The position numbers and the translations under genes are program-made. Source: Anaerolineales bacterium (GTDB taxonomy: Bacteria > Chloroflexota > Anaerolineae > 4572-78 > J111). Taken from it: a stretch of 64,000 nucleotides of DNA. How positions within the stretch are numbered: position 1 is the first letter of the stretch; each line of letters starts with the position of its first letter. The DNA lies in assembly GCA_015075185.1 (NCBI GenBank), contig JABTUW010000001.1, forward strand, positions 2,232,001-2,296,000, in the 5' to 3' direction. Positions 26,539 through 35,603 of this stretch are shown here, one piece after another. The notes beneath the pieces were generated by a model. That model was given only the letters and a program-made list of their open reading frames with translations, was not told the DNA's origin and did not search any database.

Positions 26539-27516
26539 GTGCCAAGACCCGTTTATTGGTTTTTACTTAGCTTAATCCTGGCCGGCTGTGGCCGGCTGGC
26601 TACCCCGATCAGCGGAGCCTCGCCTGCAGCCCCGGCGACGCCGGTTGAGGCCGCCAGCGCCACCCCGACCCTGCCCCCCCGGGCTACCTCGACCCCGCGC
26701 CCGGCCACGCCGATTGCTACGGCCACACCGACCGTTACCCCAACGCCAATCATCTATGTGATCCAGGCCGGCGACACCCTGCTGAACATCGCCATTCAGT
26801 TTGACCGGACCACCGAGGAGATTCAAACGGCCAATGGGATTGCTGACCCCCGCTTCCTGCAAATTGGCCAGGAGATCATTATCCCTCCGCCCAAAATCAG
26901 CCCGGAAGACACGCCGACGCCCACGCCGACCCCGCCTGTGCTGATCGTGAAGGCCATCAATTTTCAGCAGACCCGGCAGGGCACGCTGTGGTGCCTGGGT
27001 GAAGTCAGCAATCCCGGCAGCGTCCCCCTGGCCGAAGTGGTCATCGAAGCCTCGCTGCTCGACGGGGCGGGCTTGGTGCTGGCTAGAGGAGCCGCTTATA
27101 CCCAACTTGACGTGATCCAGCCGGACCAGGCCGCTCCGTTTGCCATCTTGTTCGACTCGCCCCCCAGTAGCTTTGCCCAATACCAGGTCGTGGTTGTCTC
27201 CGGCGTGCCGATTTCGGATCAGGCTCGCTACTATTTTGATTTGGAAACATTTGACCTGCATGGTTCCCCGGAGGGACTGGCCACCTATCGTTTGAGCGGC
27301 CAATTGCGCAACTACGGCTCCAGCGATGCCGAGTCGATCCGGCTGGTGGCGGTGGCTTATGATGCCGACAATCGCGTTTTGGCCCAACGCCAGGCTGAAC
27401 TGGCTGTCACCCTGCTCAAAGCCGGGGCCATCACTCCTTTTGAGCTGGATCTAACCATTCCCAAAGGGGTTGTGGATCATTACCAGGTTTTAGCGCAGGC
27501 TTTGAAAGTGCAATGA
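26539..27516 (+). CDS. LysM-domain lipoprotein
   Basis: Starts at GTG 26539, with GAGAGGGA upstream and TATAAT at 26506-26511. The signal peptide ends in a lipobox (LILAGC; Cys 17), so the protein is lipid-anchored. A Thr/Pro/Ala-rich linker leads to one LysM domain (IYVIQAGDTLLNIAIQF to IGQEIIIPP), which should bind peptidoglycan or similar glycans. The C-terminal 190 residues hold two beta-sandwich-like repeats with conserved 'GEVSNPGSVPLAEVVIEA' and 'SGQLRNYGSSDAESIRLVA' segments (FxLYD-like). A structural or envelope role is likely; enzyme motifs are absent. Confidence 0.88.
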   Translation: MPRPVYWFLLSLILAGCGRLATPISGASPAAPATPVEAASATPTLPPRATSTPRPATPIATATPTVTPTPIIYVIQAGDTLLNIAIQFDRTTEEIQTANGIADPRFLQIGQEIIIPPPKISPEDTPTPTPTPPVLIVKAINFQQTRQGTLWCLGEVSNPGSVPLAEVVIEASLLDGAGLVLARGAAYTQLDVIQPDQAAPFAILFDSPPSSFAQYQVVVVSGVPISDQARYYFDLETFDLHGSPEGLATYRLSGQLRNYGSSDAESIRLVAVAYDADNRVLAQRQAELAVTLLKAGAITPFELDLTIPKGVVDHYQVLAQALKVQ

Positions 27517-27532
27517 TGAGACGAGGAATAGG

Positions 27533-27598
27533 GAGGCGAGGAAGCGAGAACAAGAATCTTCGCCTCCTCGCCTCACATGTCATCGCCTCCTCGCCTCA
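27533..27598. repeat. inverted and direct repeat between LysM and puuD-like genes
   Basis: GAGGCGAGGAAGCGAG (27533-27548) is the approximate reverse complement of TCGCCTCCTCGCCTCA, which occurs twice (27560-27575 and 27583-27598). The array can form a hairpin and could act as terminator or be a small mobile repeat. It ends 20 bases before the start of the next gene. Confidence 0.6.
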
Positions 27599-27618
27599 TC
27601 TTTCGTGGAGAAAAAACA

Positions 27619-28368
27619 GTGACTCATAGCTATCCCCTCATCGGCATCCCTTGCCGGCCTGATACAAGCGCGACCTATCCGGGACGGCCGATCATGGCCC
27701 AGAACAGCTCCTACGCCAACGCCGTCATTCAGGCGGGCGGGCTGCCCATCTTAATTCCTTTGCAAGTGCAAGGGGTGTTATTGGAGGAACTCCTGCAGCG
27801 CGTTGATGGCCTTATTTTTAGTGGCGGCGGCGATATTGATCCGGTCTGCTACGGCGAAACACCCCAGGTGGATAACCTGGCCGAAGTGCAGCCGGTGCGC
27901 GATGAACTGGAGATCAGCCTCATGCGGCTGGCAACCCGGCAGCGCAAACCTTTCCTGGCCATTTGCCGGGGCATCCAGGTGATGAACGTAGCCAATGGTG
28001 GCAGCTTGTGGCAAGATGTAGCCAGCCAGAAACCCCAGCCGATTCGCCACGATTACTATCGCGATCACCACCCCCGCAACTACCTGGCCCACGAGGTGAC
28101 GCTGGAGCCGGGATCGCTGCTGAGCCAGATTTTGGAAACCGGCCGCCTACCGGTCAACAGCCTGCACCATCAGGGGATCAAACAGGTAGCGCCTCCCCTC
28201 AAGGCTGCTGGTTATGCGCCTGATGGCCTGGTGGAAGTTTTGGAGGTCTGTGATCATCCTTTTGGCCTGGGCGTCCAGTGGCACCCGGAAGAGCTGGTCG
28301 CCGACCAGGAGGCGGCGCGGAGACTATTTCAAGCCTTTGTGGCCGCCGCCCGGAATGGTCACAAATGA
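27619..28368 (+). CDS. gamma-glutamyl-gamma-aminobutyrate hydrolase family protein (class I amidotransferase)
   Basis: A 249-residue peptidase C26/PuuD-like enzyme, which splits gamma-glutamyl amides. The nucleophile Cys is in FLAICRGIQVMNVANGG; the catalytic His is in GLGVQWHPEEL, and NSLHHQGIKQV is also conserved. It starts at GTG 27619 (GGAG upstream); the frame extended to 27577 would read through repeat sequence. Its stop overlaps the murI start (ATGA), so the two are translationally coupled. The pairing suggests a link with glutamate supply for D-glutamate and peptidoglycan, but that is inference. Confidence 0.88.
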   Translation: MTHSYPLIGIPCRPDTSATYPGRPIMAQNSSYANAVIQAGGLPILIPLQVQGVLLEELLQRVDGLIFSGGGDIDPVCYGETPQVDNLAEVQPVRDELEISLMRLATRQRKPFLAICRGIQVMNVANGGSLWQDVASQKPQPIRHDYYRDHHPRNYLAHEVTLEPGSLLSQILETGRLPVNSLHHQGIKQVAPPLKAAGYAPDGLVEVLEVCDHPFGLGVQWHPEELVADQEAARRLFQAFVAAARNGHK

Positions 28369-29189
28369 CCGACTCCCGCCCCATCGGTTTCTTTGACTCC
28401 GGCGTTGGCGGCCTTTCCGTTTGGAAAGAGGTGGTGCGCCGCCTACCTCACGAGGCCACGATTTACTTTGCCGACAGCGCTCACTGTCCCTATGGCTCTC
28501 GGCCTATCGCGGTAGTGAGAGCCTTGTCGGCGGCCATCACCCGCTTCTTGCTGGCCCAGGATTGTAAACTGATTGTCGTCGCCTGCAATACGGCCAGCGC
28601 CGCGGCCCTGGAGTGGCTCAGGGCGGAGTTCGACGTGCCCATCGTCGGTATGGAGCCGGCCCTCAAACCCGCCGCCGAGGCCACCCAAACCGGCCATGTC
28701 GGCGTGCTGGCGACGGAGGGAACGCTCAACGGCTACCTATTCAAAAATACCGCCCAACGCCATACCGGCGGTATCAAAGTCCACGTCCAGGTGGGTGAGG
28801 GCCTGGTCGAGCAGGTCGAGCTGGGACGGCTGGATACGCCGGAAACAGAACGGCTGTTACGCCAATACCTGGAACCCATGCTGGCCGCCCAGGTGGATCA
28901 GATTGCCCTGGGCTGCACCCATTATCCCCTGCTGCTGCCGCTGATCGAGCGTATCGTGGCCGACCGCGCCCAGGTGATTGACCCTGCCCAGGCGGTTGCC
29001 CGCCAGGTGCAGCGAGTGCTTATGCTGCACAGCCTGGAAACCGCCGCTGGGTGTGTCGCCTGGCATCGCTTCTATACCACCGGCCAAAAGGAACTGTTGG
29101 CGGCCTTACTCAGCCAGCTCAAGTGGAAGCGGGTGGAGATCAGCCGGGTACAATTAGAGCCGGCAAGAAACGCATCCGGCGCAGATTGA
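28365..29189 (+). CDS. murI: glutamate racemase
   Basis: Converts L- to D-glutamate for peptidoglycan. The two catalytic cysteines are in VACNTASAAAL and ALGCTHYPLLLP; IGFFDSGVGGLSVWKEV and YFADSAHCPYGSRP are family signatures. The ATG at 28365 overlaps the upstream stop (ATGA); this start gives a protein beginning MTDSRPIGFFDSG, as usual. Length, 274 residues, is normal. The Rrf2 regulator begins 73 bases later with its own promoter. Confidence 0.95.
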   Translation: MTDSRPIGFFDSGVGGLSVWKEVVRRLPHEATIYFADSAHCPYGSRPIAVVRALSAAITRFLLAQDCKLIVVACNTASAAALEWLRAEFDVPIVGMEPALKPAAEATQTGHVGVLATEGTLNGYLFKNTAQRHTGGIKVHVQVGEGLVEQVELGRLDTPETERLLRQYLEPMLAAQVDQIALGCTHYPLLLPLIERIVADRAQVIDPAQAVARQVQRVLMLHSLETAAGCVAWHRFYTTGQKELLAALLSQLKWKRVEISRVQLEPARNASGAD

Positions 29190-29209
29190 CCCGCTCGCCT
29201 GCAGCAGAT

Positions 29210-29251
29210 TTGACAAAACAACTATTCGTAACTATGATAGTTACGAATAGT
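29210..29251 (+). promoter_or_regulatory. promoter and operator of the Rrf2 gene
   Basis: TTGACA (29210-29215), a 17-base spacer and TATGAT (29233-29238) form a near-consensus promoter. A perfect palindrome with 15-base arms ACTATTCGTAACTAT (29221-29235, 29237-29251) and one central base covers the -10 box. Its core GTAAC-N7-GTTAC recurs at 29736-29752, so this is very likely the autoregulatory operator of the Rrf2 protein. Confidence 0.88.
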
Positions 29252-29262
29252 AGGGATACATA

Positions 29263-29718
29263 ATGGGGATCATTAGCAGCCGCTTTACGGTAGCCGTGCA
29301 TATCCTGGCCTTGCTGGCCATCGAAGGCAAAGCGGAACCTACCACCTCCGAATATTTGGCTCGCAGCGCCAGCACCAACCCGGTGGTAATCCGGCGCATC
29401 CTGGCGATGCTGGGCAAAGCCGGTTTCGTGGAGGCGCATCCGGGCGCCAGCGGGGGCGTTCGGTTGGCTCGCTTGCCGGAGCAAATCACCCTGCTGGATG
29501 TTTACCAGGCGGTGGAGAAGGGTGAAATCTTTTCTTTTGGGTCGCGCGAGTACAACCCTTTCTGTATCTGTGGGCGCAGTCTGGAGCCGGTCATGAGAAA
29601 CGTCTTTCACCAGGCCGAAGCGGCCCTGGCCCAAACACTGGCTGGAATGACCATCGCCCAGGTGGCGCAAGAAATCAGAGAGATTGACGCCCGTTTGCCT
29701 CAACCCGCCGCCGATTAA
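29263..29718 (+). CDS. Rrf2-family transcription regulator
   Basis: A 151-residue winged-helix regulator. The N-terminus SSRFTVAVHILALLAIEG, the recognition region NPVVIRRILAMLGKAGFVEA and the wing GASGGVRLARLPEQITLLD are typical of Rrf2/YwnA-type proteins. Two cysteines in NPFCICGRSLEP, rather than the three-Cys cluster of IscR, suggest thiol-based redox or electrophile sensing, as in HypR/YwnA relatives (inference). It is flanked by two matching palindromes, one over its own promoter and one before the aldo/keto reductase it probably controls. Confidence 0.92.
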   Translation: MGIISSRFTVAVHILALLAIEGKAEPTTSEYLARSASTNPVVIRRILAMLGKAGFVEAHPGASGGVRLARLPEQITLLDVYQAVEKGEIFSFGSREYNPFCICGRSLEPVMRNVFHQAEAALAQTLAGMTIAQVAQEIREIDARLPQPAAD

Positions 29719-29732
29719 ATTTTTTATCTAAT

Positions 29733-29755
29733 TTAGTAACAATATCAGTTACTAA
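29733..29755 (+). promoter_or_regulatory. second Rrf2-type operator, upstream of aldo/keto reductase
   Basis: TTAGTAAC (29733-29740) and GTTACTAA (29748-29755) form an inverted repeat with seven bases between. The core GTAAC-N7-GTTAC has exactly the spacing of the operator over the Rrf2 promoter. It sits 31 bases before the reductase ATG, in the 5' leader or promoter. Confidence 0.8.
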
Positions 29756-29786
29756 TAAAAATTAAAGGAGAAAAAGGATTAAACCC

Positions 29787-30811
29787 ATGCGTTACAAACT
29801 ATTTGGCAAAAGCGGTTTGCGTGTCTCCGAGTTAGCATTGGGGACCATGACCTTTGGCGAGGAGTGGGGCTGGGGAGCCTCCAAAGAGGAGTCTAAAAAA
29901 ATCTTCGACGCTTATGCGGAGGCGGGTGGGAACTTTATTGACACGGCCAACCGTTACACCGAAGGGACTGCTGAAAAATTTGTAGGCGAGTTCATTGCCG
30001 CCGACCGGGATCATTTTGTGCTGGCGACCAAGTACACGCTCTTTATGCGGCGCGATGATCCCAATTTCAGCGGCAATCACCGCAAGAATATGGTGCAGTC
30101 GCTGGAAGCCAGCCTTAAACGGCTCAAGACTGAGGCTGTTGACCTCTACTGGGTCCATGCCTGGGATTATATGACCCCGGTTGAGGAGGTGATGCGGGCG
30201 CTCGATGATATGGTCCGGGCCGGCAAAATCCTCTATGTGGGTATCTCCGACACGCCGGCCTGGGTTATCGCCCAGGCCAACACTTTAGCCGAGCTGCGCG
30301 GCTGGTCTCGTTTTGTGGGCATCCAGCTCCAGTACAGCCTGATTGAGCGCAACATCGAGCGGGAACTCCTACCCCTGGCTCGTGAAACGGATATGGCTGT
30401 CACAGCATGGGGGCGTTAGGAAGCGGGGTGTTAACCGGCAAGTATAATAAAGACGCCTCCGCCGAAGGTCGGGCCACCCTCTGGGGCAGCATCTCTGACA
30501 AGAATCTACGGATTGCCCAAGCGGTCAGCGAGATTGCCGAGCAAATTGGCCGCAGCCCGGCTCAGGTAGCCCTCAACTCGGTCCGGCAGCAGCCGGGGGT
30601 TATGCTTCCTATCATTGGAGCTAAGAAGGCGGCTCAAGTAAGAGATAACCTGGCCTGTTTGGATTTTACGCTCAGCGGGGAGCAGTTGGCGCGTTTAGAT
30701 GAGGTCAGCCGCATCGAGCTGGGCTTCCCCTACGACTTTTTGACTTCAGAAGGAGTTCGGGACTTGGTTTTTGGAGGCACTTTTGCCCAGATAGATAATC
30801 ACCGCAATTAA
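29787..30811 (+). pseudogene. aldo/keto reductase, broken by a one-base frameshift
   Basis: NADPH-dependent aldo/keto reductase. The first frame (29787-30419) holds the barrel start with catalytic residues: DTANRYTEG (Asp, Tyr), LATKYT (Lys) and YWVHAWDY (His). It stops after VTAWGR. The second frame (30407-30811) continues with LGSGVLTGKY and the NADP-binding part LPIIGAKKAAQVRDN. One extra G in the run TGGGGGCG would give TAWGALGSGVLTGKY, the normal family sequence, and a protein of about 340 residues. The break is either a genuine mutation or a homopolymer sequencing error. A good GGAG site precedes the ATG. The upstream operator points to Rrf2 control. Confidence 0.88.
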
Positions 30812-30817
30812 CAGAAC

Positions 30818-30850
30818 AGACCTGTCAGGTTTCCAAAACCTGACAGGTCT
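30818..30850. terminator. hairpin between convergent genes, repeat-family member
   Basis: Perfect 15-base arms AGACCTGTCAGGTTT (30818-30832, 30836-30850) with a three-base loop, followed by ATTTT. It lies seven bases after the reductase stop and four before the rarA stop, so it can terminate both. Ends and geometry match the hairpin at 2327-2359. Confidence 0.85.
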
Positions 30851-30853
30851 ATT

Positions 30854-33133
30854 TTATGCTTTGTGAGCCAGAAGATAAGCAACGGTTGACGGCCAGGGCA
30901 CAACCTGGCCCAGCAACTGGCGTTCAAACAGTCGTCTTAGCTCGGCTAATTCGGCCTGGTTAAGCCAAACTACTCCCTGGGCCGCACTTGTTGTTTCCGA
31001 GACAGCGCCGAGCAAATGTTGGGCAAAGGTAGGCCGGCGTCCCGGCCCTGTGGTCAGGCCAAACCAGCGCTCAAGCTGTTCGGCCCCAATAGCTAATTCG
31101 GAAGTCAACGTTTCGATGGTGATTTCAATTTTTGCCAAGCCGGTAGCTTCAAAAACGGCCCCCAAATCAGGCGTATCCCAGTTGAGCATCGGATCGTTGG
31201 GATTGGAGTAGATGGTTTCTTCCGCGGTCTGTACCCGGGCGGCTAATTCCGCCGGCAGCCCGGAGAGATCAACCAGTTGGTGCAGGCGCGGGGTGTGGTG
31301 GGGAACAATCTCGGCCAGGACCAGCCGCCCGCCAGGCTTCAATAGATGGGCGATAACCTGGGCCGCAGCAGGCTTATCGGCCAGTTGGGTAAAGACATTC
31401 CGGCCAATAAGAATATCGTAAGACAAGCTGTCAGCTTGTCCTACAGATGCCGCAATAAGCTGCGGCAGCTCTGTAACCGCCCCCGTCAGAATGACCGGCT
31501 GCTCCAGATTTTCCAAGTTGCGGGCTTGTTGTTCCAGGGCAGCGGCTGTCTGCGGATTGCCGGCCAGCGCCCAGACCCCGCCAACCGGGGCCCGGCGCAC
31601 TGCTTCCCAGGTAAGCAAGCCGGTCCCGGCGTTCAAATCCAGCAGCAAATCGTGCCTCTCCACCTTAGCCAGAGCAAAAACACGGTCGCGGATGCGGCCC
31701 AACTGCTGGCCGACATTGCTCAAAGTGCGCTGCAGCCAGCGATTTTGGGCGGCTGGCCCTTTACCGGCAGCCTCGACCTGTCCGGCCAAGGACTCCTCGG
31801 CTTCCAGCATGGCCGCCAATTGCTCCTCACGCCGGCGGGAGACTTGCTGCCGGATCTCCGCTTCATACCCCTGATCGCCGGGCTGATAAAAGACTCGCCC
31901 CTGTAAGGCTTCGGGCAAATACTGCTGGGCTACCCAATGATCGCGGTAAGCATGCGGATAAAGGTAACCCTGGCCGTGCCCCAGGCCTTCGGCGTCGCGG
32001 TTGGCATCGCGCAAATGGTCGGGCACGTCGGCCTCGCGTTCTTGCTCCACTGCGGCCAGAGCATCAAAAAAGGCAAAAGTTGAATTGCTTTTGGGCGCAG
32101 TGGCCAAATAGAGACAGGCTTCGGCCAGGTGAAAGCGACCTTCGGGCAGGCCCACGTAGTCGTAAGCCTGGGCTGCGGCTATCGTCACGCGCAGCGCGTT
32201 TGGATCGGCCAGGCCCACGTCTTCTCCGGCGAAAATAATCATCCGCCGGAAGATAAAGCGCGGGTCTTCACCGGCGTAGACCATTTTAGCCAGCCAGTAC
32301 AGAGCGGCGTCCACATCGGAGCCGCGCAGCGATTTGATAAAGGCAGAAATGGTATCAAAATGGGCGTCGCCGTCTTTGTCGTAAAGCACGGCCCGGCGCT
32401 GGATCGACTCTTCGGCGACTTCCATCGTGAGATTAATGATGCCGTAGGCATCGGGGGGCGTGGTTTCGACGGCCAGTTCCAGGGCATTCAGCACGGCGCG
32501 GGCATCGCCATTAGCCACGTTTACCAGGTGATCGAGCGCCTCATCGGTTAAATTCACTTTGAGCTGGCCGTAGCCGCGCTCTTTGTCGGCCAGGGTTTGC
32601 CGGGCCACAGCGCGCAGGTCGTCTTCGGCCAGGCTGCGCAGTTGGAAAATCCGTGACCGGGAAACCAGGGCTTTGTTGACTTCAAAGTAGGGGTTTTCGG
32701 TAGTGGCCCCAATTAAAATAACCGTACCGTTCTCGACGTGAGGCAGGAGCGCATCCTGCTGGGCTTTGTTGAAGCGATGCACCTCGTCAATGAACAGGAT
32801 GGTTTTCTGGCCGAACATGCCGCGCTTGTCGCGGGCCACCTCGATGGCCTCGCGGATATCTTTAACACCGCTCAATACCGCGTTGAGAGCGATAAAATGG
32901 GCGTGGGTGGTATTGGCAATAATCCGGGCCAGGGTAGTTTTACCCGTACCCGGCGGCCCGTAAAAAATCACCGAGGAAAGCTGGTCGGCCTGGATGGCTC
33001 GCCGTAACAATCGGCCTGGTCCGATAATGTGTTCCTGGCCAATGAATTCATCCAGGGTACGCGGCCGCATCCGTGCGGCCAGAGGCGCTTCTTTTTCAAT
33101 TTGCTGCTCGCGGGCGTGGTCAAATAAATCCAT
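30854..33133 (-). CDS. rarA: RarA/MgsA-type AAA ATPase fused to a methyltransferase-like domain
   Basis: A 759-residue fusion. Residues 1-430 are the replication-recombination AAA ATPase Rar[38 protein letters not shown] (Walker A), [16 protein letters not shown] (Walker B) and [12 protein letters not shown] (sensor 1), then the DNA-binding/tetramer domain with [19 protein letters not shown]. It acts at stalled replication forks. From about residue 500 there is a Rossmann-fold, SAM-methyltransferase-like domain ([34 protein letters not shown]). Similar fusions are known in cyanobacteria and Chloroflexota, but the role of the added part is not known to me. The gene is divergent from fur. Confidence 0.93.
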   Translation of the reverse strand: MDLFDHAREQQIEKEAPLAARMRPRTLDEFIGQEHIIGPGRLLRRAIQADQLSSVIFYGPPGTGKTTLARIIANTTHAHFIALNAVLSGVKDIREAIEVARDKRGMFGQKTILFIDEVHRFNKAQQDALLPHVENGTVILIGATTENPYFEVNKALVSRSRIFQLRSLAEDDLRAVARQTLADKERGYGQLKVNLTDEALDHLVNVANGDARAVLNALELAVETTPPDAYGIINLTMEVAEESIQRRAVLYDKDGDAHFDTISAFIKSLRGSDVDAALYWLAKMVYAGEDPRFIFRRMIIFAGEDVGLADPNALRVTIAAAQAYDYVGLPEGRFHLAEACLYLATAPKSNSTFAFFDALAAVEQEREADVPDHLRDANRDAEGLGHGQGYLYPHAYRDHWVAQQYLPEALQGRVFYQPGDQGYEAEIRQQVSRRREEQLAAMLEAEESLAGQVEAAGKGPAAQNRWLQRTLSNVGQQLGRIRDRVFALAKVERHDLLLDLNAGTGLLTWEAVRRAPVGGVWALAGNPQTAAALEQQARNLENLEQPVILTGAVTELPQLIAASVGQADSLSYDILIGRNVFTQLADKPAAAQVIAHLLKPGGRLVLAEIVPHHTPRLHQLVDLSGLPAELAARVQTAEETIYSNPNDPMLNWDTPDLGAVFEATGLAKIEITIETLTSELAIGAEQLERWFGLTTGPGRRPTFAQHLLGAVSETTSAAQGVVWLNQAELAELRRLFERQLLGQVVPWPSTVAYLLAHKA

Positions 33134-33304
33134 AAGCGTTATTTTAGCACAAAACGGGTCTGAGCGAGAAAAGAATACAGAAGTCCTGTGTTCTTATTTG
33201 CTATCGTTTCGCAGATGTAATAGAATTGTATTTAATGTTATTCTCAATTCAGTCGTAATGGCAGGTAAGGGACGGTTGAACATTTGTTGATGATAGAGAG
33301 GTCT

Positions 33305-33745
33305 ATGAATAAAGGACAAGGCAGCTTAATTGAAGCATTACAGGCGCGGGGCATGCGGGTCACGCCGCAGCGGGCCATTATTTTTGAGGCCATCGAAAAA
33401 TTGGAAGGCCACATTACCGCCGAAGAAATATTTGAGCAGGTGCAGCAGGTCAATCCTTATGTCAGCCTGGCCACGGTTTACCGCACGCTGGAACTGCTGC
33501 TGGAACTGAACCTGATCAATCAAACCAATTTTGGGCGGAGCCAGGCCTACTTTGCCCTTAAAGACCACGGGCCGCATCATCACCTGGTTTGCAGTGAGTG
33601 TGGTTATATAGAGGAATTTTCGGACACCATCTTTAATCCTGTTCGAACTGAGCTAGAGGAACAGTACGGTTTCCAGGCGCACACCGACCATTTGAGCATC
33701 TTTGGTATTTGTAAAGGCTGCCGGGAAAAATTAGCGGGCCGTTAA
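33305..33745 (+). CDS. Fur-family metal or peroxide regulator
   Basis: A 146-residue Fur/PerR/Zur-type repressor. The winged-helix part has RVTPQRAIIFEAIEKLEGH and YVSLATVYRTLELL; the dimer domain has the His-rich HGPHHHLVCSECGYIEEF and the second Cys pair GICKGCREK, which make the structural zinc site. The metal specificity cannot be fixed from sequence. The ATG at 33305 is preferred, with GAGAGG close upstream; TTG 33284 and ATG 33290 are alternatives. The leader has GAATTG...CAATTC around 33223-33249, a possible self-operator with low certainty. Confidence 0.9.
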   Translation: MNKGQGSLIEALQARGMRVTPQRAIIFEAIEKLEGHITAEEIFEQVQQVNPYVSLATVYRTLELLLELNLINQTNFGRSQAYFALKDHGPHHHLVCSECGYIEEFSDTIFNPVRTELEEQYGFQAHTDHLSIFGICKGCREKLAGR

Positions 33746-33788
33746 AAAAATTATGAGTTACGCCGTTCGAAAGTCTAAGGCCAAAATT

Positions 33789-33858
33789 TTACCGCAGAGG
33801 CGCAGAGGTCGCTGAGTTTAAATAAAAATTCTCTGCGTTCTCGGCGTCTCTGCGGTAA
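33789..33858. repeat. 70-base dispersed inverted repeat (CCGCAGAGGCGCAGAG type)
   Basis: TTACCGCAGAGGCGCAGAGG at 33789-33808 pairs with CCTCTGCG-like sequence ending in TCTCTGCGGTAA at 33858, with an A/T-rich loop. Elements starting 'ACCGCAGAGGCGCAGAG' are very widely scattered in genomes of this kind, so I regard it as a small non-coding repeat. Confidence 0.75.
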
Positions 33859-33900
33859 GTTTTCTTCAACATAGTTCAACTGCGTAACCCCTATTGGTAT

Positions 33901-33936
33901 AAAAAACAGGCTCAAGAACTTTTTGAGCCTGTTTTT
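33901..33936. terminator. bidirectional terminator between fur and V4R gene
   Basis: AAAAACAGGCTCAA and its complement TTGAGCCTGTTTTT enclose a short loop; A and T tracts on both sides make it work for the Fur gene on the plus strand and the V4R gene on the minus strand. Confidence 0.85.
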
Positions 33937-33950
33937 GTTGGTTGGCAACC

Positions 33951-34571
33951 TTATTCTTCGGTGGGTTGTTTGGGGATACGGTACACGCAATTGGTAGCGC
34001 CGTTGGCGATACAAGCCACTTCTTCGACTTTATAGAATTTGCCGGTCGTCCAGGCCATTGCTTCCATCAGGACGCCCATAGTGGTGTAGCAGCAGGGTTT
34101 ATCGTGAGCAGGACGCCACGCGCACGGGCACTGGTCCACGACGAAATAAAAAGCATCCTCTTCTTCAATCAGTGTCGTCGGCTGATTGACTCGCTCGACG
34201 GCCGCGTTAGCCATCCGCTCCAGGATCAGCTTCATGCGGGTCTTTTCCGGCAGCGCTTTTAAGGCGACTCCGACCAGGCCCAAAATGGCGGGTTGGTCGC
34301 GCAGGCCAAACTGAAAGGTGGCCCGGCCAATGCGCAGCAGCATCGCCCGCGCGCCACGGGGGCCGTAAAATTCTTCGACCGCCTGCTGGACCGCGCCATA
34401 CTCGGCAAAAGTGGCCTTCATTTCCAGGTCTTTGGGGGGATAATTGTTGATATACTTACTCAAGCCCCCCGCATTTAACACGGCCTTGGTGCCGTTTTCT
34501 CCCATGACTTCTTCAATAGCGTCTAACAAAACACGCAGGGCCGCATTCGGCATAGGACGCTCTTCAGGCAT
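33951..34571 (-). CDS. V4R (4-vinyl reductase) domain protein 1
   Basis: A 206-residue protein. Residues about 10-130 match an N-terminal domain shared with the second V4R protein (IEEVMGENGTKAVLNAGGLS, YGPRGARAMLLRIGRATFQF); residues about 135-200 form the V4R small-molecule-binding domain with conserved cysteines (VDQCPCAW, PCCYTTMGVL, VACIANG, NCVYRI). V4R domains bind hydrophobic or aromatic small molecules or metals and often work with signalling partners. It is the last of ten co-directional genes with signalling and fatty-acyl functions. About 38% of positions look shared with the paralogue at 56891-57520, by eye. Confidence 0.88.
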   Translation of the reverse strand: MPEERPMPNAALRVLLDAIEEVMGENGTKAVLNAGGLSKYINNYPPKDLEMKATFAEYGAVQQAVEEFYGPRGARAMLLRIGRATFQFGLRDQPAILGLVGVALKALPEKTRMKLILERMANAAVERVNQPTTLIEEEDAFYFVVDQCPCAWRPAHDKPCCYTTMGVLMEAMAWTTGKFYKVEEVACIANGATNCVYRIPKQPTEE

Positions 34572-34705
34572 TGAATCACCTCCCTGGGTATCTTAATGAT
34601 ACAGTGGCTTCATTATACACAATCTTATAAAATCCGGCTAATCTATTTTAATACAGCCAGGGGGCTATGGTTTTTGGCTTGAGGGATGAGCGTAGACCGA
34701 GGGAG

Positions 34706-35503
34706 TCAGCGAGTTCGACGCCGCCACTCCTCCTTTAATTCCAGAACGGATAAGTCGTTTTCGACATCCAGAAAATCTTTGAGGAGGCGATGAAATTTGG
34801 CAGCTTCATCCAGCATGGGGAAATGTTTTGAGTCCGACAGGCCAATCTGGCGAATATTGGGCCAGTTACCGTTGAAATCACGCGTGGGACTGGGATCAAT
34901 CACATCGTCTTTCTCGCCGTAAACAGCCAGCAGCATTGAATTTTCCCGCTGGCTCAGGTTTTGGATATAACTTTTGACATCAACTTTGGCCACCGATTGA
35001 ATACTGAGACTGATGGCGCCCTCACCGGCTTTTTCTGCTTCTTTTTGGACTTCTTTATAGGTAATCTGCCGCCACCACATCATTTTGGCAATAACCGAGT
35101 TATTCGCAAAATCAATGAGCTTGCGATTGATGCAGTCGGCGTTCATGGGCAAGCTGACGGTCATTAACTTTTTGACACTGTCGGCATGCTGAATGGCATA
35201 TTCCAGGGCGACACTGGCTCCCAGGGCGTGGCCAATAATCGGCGCGTCACGGATGCCCATATTTTCAACAAACTCATGTACCAGAGTCACATAGTCTGCT
35301 ACGGTGTAGCGCTGTTTTGATTTGTCGGAGTCACCAAAACCCCACAAATCCAGGGCATAGGTGCGATGTCGGTCTGATACGGCCTCCATTGTTGGCATCC
35401 AGTAGCGCCAGGAGCCGAGCCAGCCATGCAAAAATAGGACGGGGCGCCCCCGTCCAAAGGCTTCGTAGTGAACCAAACCTCCATCAATGACTACTGCACT
35501 CAT
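34706..35503 (-). CDS. alpha/beta hydrolase paralogue lacking the nucleophile serine
   Basis: A 265-residue alpha/beta-hydrolase-fold protein. HGWLGSWRYWMPTME and LDLWGFGDSDKSKQRY match the paralogue at 46756-47559, but the nucleophile elbow is GHALGAS instead of GHSMGGT: GCC encodes Ala where Ser is required. The acid (GEKDDVIDPSP) and base (SKHFPMLDEA) positions remain. It is therefore probably a pseudoenzyme with a binding or scaffold role, unless the adjacent Ser of GAS substitutes. I set the start at ATG 35503 by alignment to the paralogue (MSAVVID/MSSIVTD). It lies between the V4R and CheY-like genes. Confidence 0.88.
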   Translation of the reverse strand: MSAVVIDGGLVHYEAFGRGRPVLFLHGWLGSWRYWMPTMEAVSDRHRTYALDLWGFGDSDKSKQRYTVADYVTLVHEFVENMGIRDAPIIGHALGASVALEYAIQHADSVKKLMTVSLPMNADCINRKLIDFANNSVIAKMMWWRQITYKEVQKEAEKAGEGAISLSIQSVAKVDVKSYIQNLSQRENSMLLAVYGEKDDVIDPSPTRDFNGNWPNIRQIGLSDSKHFPMLDEAAKFHRLLKDFLDVENDLSVLELKEEWRRRTR

Positions 35504-35603
35504 GAAGCGACCCGTGTTGTCCAGAAGAGATACAAACAAAGTGAATTACGAGTCAAAAGTTTACTATCTTTTGCTACTCAAATCAAGTCGAGCAGGTTTA
35601 TTT

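Noticed and set aside
27533..27598. CRISPR-like short array
   Set aside because: Only two direct copies of a 16-base GC-rich unit with an inverted partner, an eight-base gap and no spacers; a hairpin repeat fits better.
33223..33249. GAATTG...CAATTC as Fur operator
   Set aside because: Arms are only six bases and do not match a known Fur, Zur or PerR box; kept only as a remark.
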